Source of the DNA: an uncultured Christensenellaceae bacterium
GTDB lineage: Bacteria > Bacillota > Clostridia > Christensenellales > Borkfalkiaceae
Assembly: GCA_910588615.1 (NCBI GenBank)
Contig: CAJUOI010000012.1
Coordinates: 1-55,997 of the forward strand
Length of the DNA stretch: 55,997 nt
Direction: 5' to 3'
The translations under genes were made by a program, and so were the position numbers. The number at the start of each line of letters is the position of its first letter. The first letter of the stretch is position 1. This document shows, piece by piece, positions 8,201 through 15,970 of this stretch. The notes below the pieces were generated by a model. The model worked only from the letters and a program-made list of their open reading frames with translations. It made no database searches and was not told where the DNA came from.

Positions 8201-8267
8201 TTTATGTAATATGTGTGAAATAGCATTGAATTGTTTTCGCTTTTTTGCCCGTAAGGTTTCGATTTGT

Positions 8268-8296
8268 TTGACCGTCGGGGAAAGTTGGAATATAAT
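8268..8296 (+). promoter_or_regulatory. Sigma-A promoter of the aroH-cmk/plsC/ispH operon
   Basis: TTGACC (8268-8273), 17-bp spacer, TATAAT (8291-8296). The predicted start is about 24 nt before the ATG, leaving room for AAAGGAG at 8312-8318. Confidence 0.75.
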
Positions 8297-8325
8297 GAAA
8301 TAGTAAAAGAGAAAGGAGTATTGTG

Positions 8326-9333
8326 ATGGTAGTAATTCGGGGTGCGACGACGATTGCACGGGACGAGGCGGACGAAATCAGAGGAGCGGTCAAGGAGCTT
8401 CTTGAGCAAATCGTGCAAAAAAACGGGCTCAATCGTGAAGAGGTGGTGAGCATCGTTTTTTCGAGTACTTCGGATATTCACTCCTATTATCCTGCCAAGG
8501 CGGCGCGCGAGGCGGGCTTTGAGAGTTCTTCACTATTTTCGGCACAGGAGCCTGAAATCGAAGGGGGCTTGAAACTCTGCATTCGGACAATGTTATTCGT
8601 GGAAAAGAATCTGACGCCAAAGCACGTCTATCTGAGGGGTGCGAAGGTGTTGCGCAAGGATATAGCGGAGAAAATCAACGTGGCAATCGACGGTCCTGCG
8701 GGAAGCGGAAAATCTACGATTGCGCGCTTGCTTGCCCGCGACTATAAGATACTGTATCTCGATACAGGCGCGATGTACCGTGCCTGTGCCTATAAAATAT
8801 TAAAGGACGGGTTGCATCCGGAAATTGAAGCAGAAGCCGAAAAATCGCTTGAAAATTTAGATCTTGATGTTGTGTACGAGGACGACGTGCAAAAGACACT
8901 CTTAGGCGGGACTGACGTTTCGGCGTTTATTCGTACGCCCGAAATTTCGATGGCAGCGTCCGCAGTTTCGCGCTATCCCTTCGTTCGGCTGAGAATGGTG
9001 GAAAAGCAGCGGGAAATTGCTTCTCGCCAGAGCTGCGTTCTGGACGGAAGGGACATCGGTACCTTCGTGTTGCCTAACGCCGATTTTAAATTCTTTTTAA
9101 CGGCGAACGCAGATATTCGTGTGCAGCGCAGAGCGAAGGAAATGGAGGAGCGGGGCGAAAAGGTGGATTACGAGGCGTTAAAGCAGGATATTCTGCGGCG
9201 GGACGAGCAGGATTCTTCACGGGCAATGGCTCCCTTAAAACAAGCGGATGATTCGATCCTTGTGGACACCTCCTTCCTGTCGGTTGAAGAGGTCTTACAG
9301 ACGATCAAGCGGAGAATGCAGGAGAAAATATGA
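8326..9333 (+). CDS. cmk: AroH-type chorismate mutase fused to (d)CMP kinase
   Basis: 335-aa two-domain enzyme. Residues 1 to about 115 match monofunctional AroH chorismate mutase (chorismate to prephenate): IRGATT with the active Arg near the start, AQEPEIEGGLKLCIRTM with the catalytic Glu and Arg, and HVYLRGAKVLR with the Tyr. The position of B. subtilis Cys75 is Ser. From about residue 117, INVAIDGPAGSGKST opens a cytidylate kinase with YLDTGAMYRA, the DGRDIGT motif and a lid rich in Arg, so CMP/dCMP phosphorylation is expected. ATG 8326 sits 7 nt after GGAG; a GTG at 8323 is too close. The stop overlaps the plsC start, so the two are coupled. Confidence 0.92.
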   Translation: MVVIRGATTIARDEADEIRGAVKELLEQIVQKNGLNREEVVSIVFSSTSDIHSYYPAKAAREAGFESSSLFSAQEPEIEGGLKLCIRTMLFVEKNLTPKHVYLRGAKVLRKDIAEKINVAIDGPAGSGKSTIARLLARDYKILYLDTGAMYRACAYKILKDGLHPEIEAEAEKSLENLDLDVVYEDDVQKTLLGGTDVSAFIRTPEISMAASAVSRYPFVRLRMVEKQREIASRQSCVLDGRDIGTFVLPNADFKFFLTANADIRVQRRAKEMEERGEKVDYEALKQDILRRDEQDSSRAMAPLKQADDSILVDTSFLSVEEVLQTIKRRMQEKI

Positions 9334-10058
9334 TGGGAGGGGAGAAAAAAAAGAAGCAAAAGGAGAAAAAAAATTCCCTCCTGATAAAAGCGAATAAAAA
9401 AGGTAGGCATATTATGCACGCCCTCAATGTTTTTCGCGTAATTCTCTATCCTTGGAACGCTTTTTTCTATCCTTATAAGATGCACGGGTATACGAAGGTC
9501 GGCACGGGCGCCTATATCTATATAGGAAACCATTTTTCCATGTGGGACATATTTTATCCCGCCCGCACGACGTGGGAAGGAATACATTTCTTTGCTAAGG
9601 ATTCTTTGATGCACGCTCCCGTCATTGGGTATTTTGCAAAAAAGATACGAGCGCTCGGTGTTGTGCGCGACGGGTCGGATGCCCGCACTCTGATGGACGC
9701 TTTAAGGATCTTGAAAAACGGAGAAAAAATATCTTTGTTCCCCGAAGGAACGCGTAACCGACTGTCGGAGGAGGAGTTTTTGCCCTTCCGCGGCGGAGCC
9801 GCTCTGTTGGCGATCAAAACGAAAACGCCTGTCATTCCTTTCGTCATTTGTACGAAGCCGAAAGTGTTCAGAAAGACGCACGTTGTTTTCGGAGAACCGA
9901 TGGAGCTGTCGCAGTATTACGACAGAAAGCTGACGCAGGACGATTATGCGCAAGCGGACGAAATGCTGCGCAACAAACTTTATGAGCTGCGCGAAAATTT
10001 TCGTGCGGAGCAACAAGCAAACAAGGACAAGAAAAAGAAGAGAAAATGCAAGTCCTGA
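9330..10058 (+). CDS. plsC: 1-acyl-sn-glycerol-3-phosphate acyltransferase (PlsC family)
   Basis: Adds the second acyl chain in phosphatidate synthesis at the membrane. The acyltransferase box is NHFSMWD (His and Asp of HX4D), followed by FFAKDSL, FPEGTRNR and FRGGAALLA. Length is 242 aa from ATG 9330, which overlaps the kinase stop and follows GGAGAAAAT. An alternative ATG at 9414, after AGGTAGGC, would remove an unusual Lys-rich leader (about 28 residues) and gives a more typical N-terminus. The C-terminus is also Lys-rich (DKKKKRKCK). An inverted repeat GGGAGG/CCCTCC (9334-9339 with 9376-9381) lies between the two candidate starts and could influence which is used. Confidence 0.9.
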   Translation: MMGGEKKKKQKEKKNSLLIKANKKGRHIMHALNVFRVILYPWNAFFYPYKMHGYTKVGTGAYIYIGNHFSMWDIFYPARTTWEGIHFFAKDSLMHAPVIGYFAKKIRALGVVRDGSDARTLMDALRILKNGEKISLFPEGTRNRLSEEEFLPFRGGAALLAIKTKTPVIPFVICTKPKVFRKTHVVFGEPMELSQYYDRKLTQDDYAQADEMLRNKLYELRENFRAEQQANKDKKKKRKCKS

Positions 10059-12154
10059 TTACTAAGAATTGCGGCTTTTGCGCGGGGGTGAAGCGTGCCG
10101 TCGAAACAGCGTTTGCCGTTGCGCCGGTAAATACTTTTGTTTACGGTGAACTCATTCACAACGAGGACGTCGTACGAAAGATTGCTTCGCGCGGTCTTAT
10201 TACCGTCGAGCGAGTGGAAGAGGTGCCGAACGGTGCGACGTTGCTCATCCGTTCCCACGGCGCGCCGAAGTCCGTTTTCGAAGCGTGTGAAAAGAGGAAT
10301 ATCCGTGTTATCGACTGCACTTGCGCTTTTGTGAAAAAGACGCAGAAGATCGTGGCGGAGGCTTCGCAAAGAGGCAAAACCGTTTTGATCGCGGGGAAAA
10401 GCGACCATCCGGAAGTGCGCGGCCTGGTGGGGTGGGGAACGGGCGTAATCGGTGTTGTGTCTTCGGAGGAAGAAAAATTCGGTGATTTGGAAGGAAAGGA
10501 CGTGGTTTTGGTGTCCCAGACGACCTTTTCGGAGAAAAGTTTTTTAAAAATTGCCGAAAATCTTCGAAAAGTACGTCTAAAAACAGTTGAAATTATTCCG
10601 ACGATTTGTTATACTACTATACGTAGGCAACGGGAAGCGGCGGAAGTTGCCCGCAATTCTGACGCTGTTCTGGTGATTGGAGGCTTGGACAGCAGCAATA
10701 CCAATAAGTTGGCGGAAATCGCGTCGGCATATTGTAAGCGGGTATACCGCTTGCGGAATGCGGACGATTTCGAATATGAAAATATTAAATTTTGCAGGAG
10801 GGTCGGAGTCATAGCGGGTGCAAGCACGCCCGAATGGCAGACTCGGGAGGTTCTTTTTAAGATGGAAGAAAACAATACGGAAGTCCAGACAATGGCGATG
10901 CAGAACGTCGTTGAGGATATCGACAAGAATGAGCGCTACAAGAAAGGTCAGCTCATTTCCGCAAAAATCGTTTTGGCTACGGAAGAGGGCGTTTACGTTT
11001 CGGCTTCCGGTAAGCTGGAAATTCTGATTCCGAAAGAGGAATTGGACTGCGGCGAGTACGTAAGAGAAGCGTACGCGGCACGCGTCGGCGAAGAAATTAC
11101 GGTGATGATTGCGGAAGTCAATCCCAAAGTCAAGCTTTCGGAAAAGTCCGTGAGAAAAATCAAAGAAGAGGAAGAACTTCTCAAAGACGTTGAAGCGGGG
11201 AAAGAGTTTACCGTGGTTTGTACGGGCTACAACAAAGGCGGTCTGACTGCTGAACTCGGTACCTATCTCGTATTCGTTCCTGCAAAAGAAATCCGTTCCG
11301 GTTATGTTAAGGATCTCGAGAAATATAAAGGGAAAAAACTTCGTCTGCGCCTGCTTGAAATCAAGAAGGAGCGCAGAAAGGAAATCATCGCTTCTCAGCG
11401 CGTGATTCTCGAAGAAGAGAAAGTTGCGCGCGACGCGCAGAAGGCGGAGAAGGAAACACAGTTTTTCGACTCAATCGAAGTCGGAGCCGTCGTAGAGGGC
11501 AAGGTCGAACGTGTAACTTCTTTCGGTGCGTTCGTATCGGTAAACGGGTTCGATTGTCTTGCACATATTTCCGATTTGTCCTGGACGGGCGTGAAAGCAG
11601 TTACGGATGTTCTTGAAATCGGAAAGCGTTATGAATTTAAGGTTTTAAAGGTTGACCGCGAGAACAAAAAGGTTTCTATCGGCTATAAACAACTTCAACT
11701 CCAGCCTTGGGATCTGGCTGCAGACAAATATGCGGAAGGCGACGTCGTTCACGGAAAAGTGGTAAGAATTGTTCCGTTCGGTGCGTTCGTCGAGTTGGAA
11801 AAGGGAATCGACGGGCTTGTTCACGTTTCCCAAATCACGCATGAATGGCTGGAAAATCCGACTTCCGTTCTTTCGATCGGAGAGGAAGTTGACGCGAAGG
11901 TGCTTGCTTTCAATCCCGACGAGAGAAGAATCACGCTTTCGATCAAGGCTTTGCAGCCCCGTCCCGAAATGGAATCTTCGAGAAACCGCGACCGCGATGC
12001 GGAGCGCGATTCCCGCGAAGGCGGAAAGAAAGGGCGCAAGGGCGGCAAGAGAAATTACGTTTCCGACGACGAGGACGAATACAGAGAGTGGAAGGAAGAC
12101 GGTTTTGGCGGCGCGTCGATTGCCGACTTGCTTCACAGCGACGATAACAATTAA
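10046..12154 (+). CDS. ispH: IspH (HMB-PP reductase) fused to ribosomal-protein-S1-like domains
   Basis: 702 aa. Residues 1 to about 280 are IspH, the last MEP-pathway enzyme making IPP and DMAPP. The three cluster cysteines are visible: GFCAGV (Cys12), DCTC (second Cys) and IPTICYTT. His residues occur in GELIHNE, IRSHGAP and SDHPEV, the last with the catalytic Glu. From about residue 295 come four S1/OB repeats; the third and fourth are canonical (VTSFGAFVSVNGFDCLAHIS and VPFGAFVELEKGIDGLVHVS) and the first two degenerate. The tail is disordered, basic then acidic. This fusion is known in Clostridia. The start overlaps plsC by 13 nt. Confidence 0.95.
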   Translation: MQVLITKNCGFCAGVKRAVETAFAVAPVNTFVYGELIHNEDVVRKIASRGLITVERVEEVPNGATLLIRSHGAPKSVFEACEKRNIRVIDCTCAFVKKTQKIVAEASQRGKTVLIAGKSDHPEVRGLVGWGTGVIGVVSSEEEKFGDLEGKDVVLVSQTTFSEKSFLKIAENLRKVRLKTVEIIPTICYTTIRRQREAAEVARNSDAVLVIGGLDSSNTNKLAEIASAYCKRVYRLRNADDFEYENIKFCRRVGVIAGASTPEWQTREVLFKMEENNTEVQTMAMQNVVEDIDKNERYKKGQLISAKIVLATEEGVYVSASGKLEILIPKEELDCGEYVREAYAARVGEEITVMIAEVNPKVKLSEKSVRKIKEEEELLKDVEAGKEFTVVCTGYNKGGLTAELGTYLVFVPAKEIRSGYVKDLEKYKGKKLRLRLLEIKKERRKEIIASQRVILEEEKVARDAQKAEKETQFFDSIEVGAVVEGKVERVTSFGAFVSVNGFDCLAHISDLSWTGVKAVTDVLEIGKRYEFKVLKVDRENKKVSIGYKQLQLQPWDLAADKYAEGDVVHGKVVRIVPFGAFVELEKGIDGLVHVSQITHEWLENPTSVLSIGEEVDAKVLAFNPDERRITLSIKALQPRPEMESSRNRDRDAERDSREGGKKGRKGGKRNYVSDDEDEYREWKEDGFGGASIADLLHSDDNN

Positions 12155-12170
12155 ATTATAAAAATTCAGA

Positions 12171-12198
12171 AAAAATCCGCTTAAAGGCGGATTTTTTT
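12171..12198 (+). terminator. Rho-independent terminator after ispH-S1
   Basis: A 10-bp stem (12171-12180 with 12187-12196), loop TTAAAG, and a T-run on the 3' side. It ends the aroH-cmk/plsC/ispH operon and separates it from htpG. Confidence 0.88.
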
Positions 12199-12250
12199 GT
12201 TTATATATAAAGGAATATCGATATAAGAATTTTTCTGTGGGAGCGTAGTT

Positions 12251-14068
12251 ATGGAAAAGCAAGGGAATATACGTATTGCCAGCGAAAACATGATGCCGAT
12301 CATTAAGAAATGGCTGTATTCCGAAAAGGATATTTTCCTTCGGGAAATTGTTGCCAATGCTTCGGATGCAATTATCAAGTTAAAGAAGCTTGTCGACCTC
12401 GGCGAAACGCGGAGCGACGGACATTATAAAATTATCGTAACGACGGATGAAAAGGCGCGTACGCTTACCGTAGAAGATAACGGCATCGGCATGACGGAGG
12501 AAGAGGTAGAGCGTTATATCACGCAGGTCGCATTCTCCGGCGCGGCGGATTTCGTTGAAAAGTACGAAAAGACGAACGGAGACGGGATTATCGGACATTT
12601 CGGACTCGGCTTCTATTCGGCGTATATGGTTTCGGAGAATATCGAAATCTTTACAAAGTCTTACCGCGAAGGGTCGGCGGGCGTACACTGGTCGTCCGAC
12701 GGCAACAGCACTTATACCATCGGCGACTGCGACAAGGAGACGCGCGGCACGAAAATCGTGATGCACCTTGCGTCCGAAGAGAAGGAATTTGCCCGCGATG
12801 GCGAAATCCGTAAATTGCTGGACAAATACTGCTCCTTTATGCCTTGCGAGATTTATCTGAACCCTAAGGGGGGCGAAGAAGATAAGCCCGTAAACACCAC
12901 GGCGCCGCTCTATCTGAAACAGCCGAACGATTGTACCGAAGAAGAGTACAAGAGCTTTTACCGAGAAACCTTCCGCGACTTTAACGAGCCTTTATTCTGG
13001 ATTCATCTGAATATGGATTATCCCTTCCGCTTGAAGGGGATTCTGTTTTTCCCGAAGGTGAAAAAACAGGTTGATCTCGAGCGTGGACAGGTAAAACTTT
13101 ACTGCAATCAAGTGTACATTGCGGACAACATCAAGGAGGCGATCCCCGAATTTTTGATGCTGTTAAACGGAATTATCGACTGCCCCGATATTCCGCTGAA
13201 CGTTTCCCGTTCTTTTTTGCAGAACGACACGCAGGTGCAGAAAATTTCCCGCCACATTACCAAAAAGGTTGCAGACAAACTGGCAGAGCTCTTCCGTAAG
13301 GACAGGGCGAAGTACGAGGCCTGCTGGGCAGATTTGTCGACCTTCGTAAAATACGGCTGTTTGAAGGACGACGATTTTTACGATAAAGTCAAGGATATCA
13401 TTATATTTAAAAATATTGCGGGCGAGTACAAGGAACTTCCTACATATTTCGGCGAGCCTGTCGGCGAAGAGGAAGCGAAGAAGGGGGCTCAGCCCAAAGC
13501 CGTTTATTACGCTTCTGACGAGAAAAAACAGGCGCAGTATATTGCCATGTTCCGTCAGGCAGGCTTGGATGCCATTATTTGTGATGAGTTTATCGATCCG
13601 CATTTCGTCAGCTACGTCGAGTATAGGAATCCGACGCGTGTGCGTTTTCTGCGGATCGACGCGGACGTCGATGCTGCGCTCAAAGTCAAGGGTGTCGACG
13701 GAGAGGATAAGTTCATTGAAACGATTTTTTCCGAACGGCTGGAAGGAAAGAAGATTCGCGTTAAAACGGAGCGTTTCATCAATCCGAGTGTTCCGGCGAT
13801 TATCAATGTTTCCGAGTTCATGCGCAGAATGCAGGAAATGAACGAATTTTACAGCATGGGCGATAGCGGTTCGGACGTTACCCTCGTAGTGAATACTGCC
13901 AATCCTGCGGTAATTGCTTTGAAGGAGGCCAGCGAGGATCAGCGCAAAGTCGTCGTCCAGCAAATTTATTTTACGGCGTTCATGAGTTATAAACCGCTCG
14001 CACCCGAAGAATTTGAGGAGTTTACGGCAAACACCTCCGTACTTCTTGAAAAATATTTACAAAAATAG
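12251..14068 (+). CDS. htpG: Molecular chaperone HtpG (Hsp90)
   Basis: 605 aa, close to the E. coli length of 624. The N-terminal GHKL ATPase shows LREIVANASDA (catalytic Glu and Mg-binding Asn), VEDNGIGMT and the Gly-rich lid GHFGLGFYSAYMV. The middle domain has LNVSRSFLQND with the Arg that contacts the gamma-phosphate. The C-terminal dimerisation domain ends near residue 600. Cytosolic ATP-dependent chaperone. ATG 12251 follows GGGAGCG. The promoter is unclear (an AT-rich region with TATAAG at about 12221); no CIRCE element is visible. Confidence 0.95.
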   Translation: MEKQGNIRIASENMMPIIKKWLYSEKDIFLREIVANASDAIIKLKKLVDLGETRSDGHYKIIVTTDEKARTLTVEDNGIGMTEEEVERYITQVAFSGAADFVEKYEKTNGDGIIGHFGLGFYSAYMVSENIEIFTKSYREGSAGVHWSSDGNSTYTIGDCDKETRGTKIVMHLASEEKEFARDGEIRKLLDKYCSFMPCEIYLNPKGGEEDKPVNTTAPLYLKQPNDCTEEEYKSFYRETFRDFNEPLFWIHLNMDYPFRLKGILFFPKVKKQVDLERGQVKLYCNQVYIADNIKEAIPEFLMLLNGIIDCPDIPLNVSRSFLQNDTQVQKISRHITKKVADKLAELFRKDRAKYEACWADLSTFVKYGCLKDDDFYDKVKDIIIFKNIAGEYKELPTYFGEPVGEEEAKKGAQPKAVYYASDEKKQAQYIAMFRQAGLDAIICDEFIDPHFVSYVEYRNPTRVRFLRIDADVDAALKVKGVDGEDKFIETIFSERLEGKKIRVKTERFINPSVPAIINVSEFMRRMQEMNEFYSMGDSGSDVTLVVNTANPAVIALKEASEDQRKVVVQQIYFTAFMSYKPLAPEEFEEFTANTSVLLEKYLQK

Positions 14069-14089
14069 TAGATTATTGCTGCTCGATGT

Positions 14090-14118
14090 TTGACAAATCT
14101 TTTAAATATTGATATAAT
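14090..14118 (+). promoter_or_regulatory. Consensus sigma-A promoter of the cold-shock gene
   Basis: TTGACA (14090-14095), 17-bp spacer, TATAAT (14113-14118): a perfect match. It leaves a leader of about 55 nt before GTG 14180, as is common for cold-shock mRNAs. Confidence 0.88.
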
Positions 14119-14179
14119 AATGCAAAAGGTATCGGAAATAGCCTTACGCGCGTTCTACGGTACCTCAGGAGGTATTAAG

Positions 14180-14389
14180 GTGAACGGAACTGTTAAATGG
14201 TTCAATGACGGTAAGGGCTATGGATTCATTTCCAACGACGAAGGCGGCGACGATATTTTCGTCCATTTCTCGGCGATTCAGACGGAGGGCTTCCGTACCT
14301 TGAAAGAGGGACAGAAAGTAACGTTTGAAACCGAGCCCGATCCTAAGGACAGTGGGAAACTGCGTGCAATCAACGTAGTTCCTGTTTGA
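14180..14389 (+). CDS. Cold-shock protein (CspA family)
   Basis: 69-aa single OB-fold RNA chaperone with both RNP motifs, KGYGFIS and DIFVHFSAI, after the typical NGTVKWFND start. Cytosolic; binds single-stranded RNA and DNA. The start is GTG 14180, right after AGGAGG (14168-14173). The frame is open from 14090, but those 30 codons cover the promoter and leader. It is monocistronic, with its own promoter and terminator. Confidence 0.95.
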   Translation: MNGTVKWFNDGKGYGFISNDEGGDDIFVHFSAIQTEGFRTLKEGQKVTFETEPDPKDSGKLRAINVVPV

Positions 14390-14398
14390 GCGGACACC

Positions 14399-14432
14399 AA
14401 AAAAAGACGCATCCGACGGATGCGTCTTTTTT
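14399..14432 (+). terminator. Strong rho-independent terminator after csp
   Basis: A perfect 14-bp stem (14401-14414 with 14418-14431), loop GAC, A-run before and T-run after. The A-run also makes it usable from the other strand, but no minus-strand gene is present. Confidence 0.93.
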
Positions 14433-14467
14433 GTAACCTTTTTTTCAAAATTGCCGTAAGATAAAGT

Positions 14468-15787
14468 ATGATTTCCGAAATCTTTCCGAGCGGCTGTTAC
14501 TTTATCGGTATCGGCGGTGTGAGTATGAGCGCGCTCGCACTTTTTTTACATGATCGCGGCGTTTGTGTGCGTGGTAGCGACGTTTCCGAAAGCAACTTTA
14601 CGGAAATGCTGCAAGAAAAGGGGATTCCCGTTACCATCGGGAACGACGAGGAAATTTATGAAGGCACTGTTGTATATACGGGAGCAGTCGACGCTTCCGA
14701 CAGGCAGCTGTCTGTGGCGAGAAGGGCGGGAAAACGTCTGATTTCGCGGGCAGAACTGCTTGGGAGGCTGGCAGATAGCTTTCCGCACGTCGTTTCCGTG
14801 GCTGGTTGCCACGGAAAGACTTCGACGACCTCTATGCTTGCGCATATTTTTGAAGCGGGAAAGCATCCCTATACCGTTCATATCGGCGGAGAGGATGCCG
14901 GATTCGGGAATTATCGAAACCGCGGTGAAGAGTTTTTCCTGACGGAGGCGTGTGAGTTCAAGCGCAGCTTTCTGTCTCTGAAGAGCGAAATTGCGTTGAT
15001 TCTCAACACTGACCGAGATCATACCGACTGCTATCATGACGAAGAGGAAACGTTGAGAGCGTATGCTCTGTTCGCAGCGCAGGCAAAGAAAACGGTTGTA
15101 AACGGCGACGAGCGAAACGGAAGGAAAATTCCGCATGTGCTCAGTTTCGGACGGTATTCGGGGGATATTCGGGCGGGGAAAGTATTTTCTGACGGGGAAT
15201 TCTATCGCTTTACCGTGGTTGAAAATTCTGTGCCGATGGTGGAAGTGAGATTGAATGTTCGTGGAGAGATTCACGTATCAAACGCGCTTGCTGCGTATGC
15301 GGCAGCGCGGCTGTGCGGGTTTACGGCAGCAGAAATTAAGCTTGGACTGGAAAGTTTCCGCGGCGTGAAGCGGCGTTTCGAGGAAGTCGGAACGCTTGCG
15401 GGCGCGCCTGTCATTTGCGACTATGCGCATCATCCGCGTGAAATCGAAATGACGATAGCAACGGCGGAGCGTATCTGTCGCGGAAGGGTTCGCATCGTGT
15501 TTCAACCGCACACATATACGCGGACGCGCGACTTGATGGGCGATTTCGTGCGCGTGTTGAAGCGGGCAGAGCAGCCGATAATCTATAAAACTTATGCTGC
15601 ACGGGAAAAGTTCGACGCCTCGGGGAGCGCTGTTGCTCTTGTCGGGAATCTGCCCGAAGCGTCGTATGTTCAGTCTCCCGCGCAATTAAAGGCGCGTCTG
15701 ACAGACGGATTGTCGTCGGATGATCTCATTTTGGTGCTTGGCGCAGGCGATATCTATTCGATTATAAAGACCGTACTCGACGAATAA
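14468..15787 (+). CDS. murC: UDP-N-acetylmuramate--L-alanine ligase
   Basis: Adds L-Ala to UDP-MurNAc in the cytoplasm, the first peptide step of peptidoglycan synthesis. 439 aa in the three-domain Mur ligase plan: IGIGGVSMSALA (UDP-binding Rossmann), GCHGKTSTTSM (ATP loop; Cys replaces the more usual Thr after Gly), NTDRDHTDCY, and the C-terminal DYAHHPREIEMTI. No neighbouring mur genes, so it is not in a dcw cluster here. ATG 14468 has only a weak ribosome site (GTAAG). Confidence 0.95.
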   Translation: MISEIFPSGCYFIGIGGVSMSALALFLHDRGVCVRGSDVSESNFTEMLQEKGIPVTIGNDEEIYEGTVVYTGAVDASDRQLSVARRAGKRLISRAELLGRLADSFPHVVSVAGCHGKTSTTSMLAHIFEAGKHPYTVHIGGEDAGFGNYRNRGEEFFLTEACEFKRSFLSLKSEIALILNTDRDHTDCYHDEEETLRAYALFAAQAKKTVVNGDERNGRKIPHVLSFGRYSGDIRAGKVFSDGEFYRFTVVENSVPMVEVRLNVRGEIHVSNALAAYAAARLCGFTAAEIKLGLESFRGVKRRFEEVGTLAGAPVICDYAHHPREIEMTIATAERICRGRVRIVFQPHTYTRTRDLMGDFVRVLKRAEQPIIYKTYAAREKFDASGSAVALVGNLPEASYVQSPAQLKARLTDGLSSDDLILVLGAGDIYSIIKTVLDE

Positions 15788-15803
15788 AATACGGAACGGC
15801 AGA

Positions 15804-15830
15804 TTCCCTCGGATTTTCGAGGGGATTTTT
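15804..15830 (+). terminator. Terminator after murC
   Basis: CCCTCG (15806-15811) pairs with CGAGGG (15818-15823) around loop GATTTT, followed by GATTTTTATT. A short but GC-rich stem with a T-run. Confidence 0.7.
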
Positions 15831-15891
15831 ATTGACTTTGAAAAAAGAGGAAATTTTTTACAAATTTTTGTGAAAAAATTTGGATTTGCTA

Positions 15892-15920
15892 TTGAAAGTC
15901 GGAACAAAATATAGTATAAT
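15892..15920 (+). promoter_or_regulatory. Sigma-A promoter of the glycogen operon
   Basis: TTGAAA (15892-15897), 17-bp spacer, TATAAT (15915-15920). It lies about 50 nt before glgB and is the only strong promoter seen ahead of the six-gene cluster. Confidence 0.8.
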
Positions 15921-15970
15921 AGATAAGAAGAAACCGAGATATCGTGTTTCAATAGGAGAAAAAGGGGCAG

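Noticed and set aside
8201..8267. Small gene between the flavoprotein gene and aroH-cmk
   Set aside because: Short AT-rich frames on the minus strand have no ribosome site and overlap the promoter of the next operon.
13163..13963. Minus-strand 266-codon open frame inside htpG
   Set aside because: Antisense to the conserved Hsp90 middle and C-terminal domains; no ribosome site or family signal.
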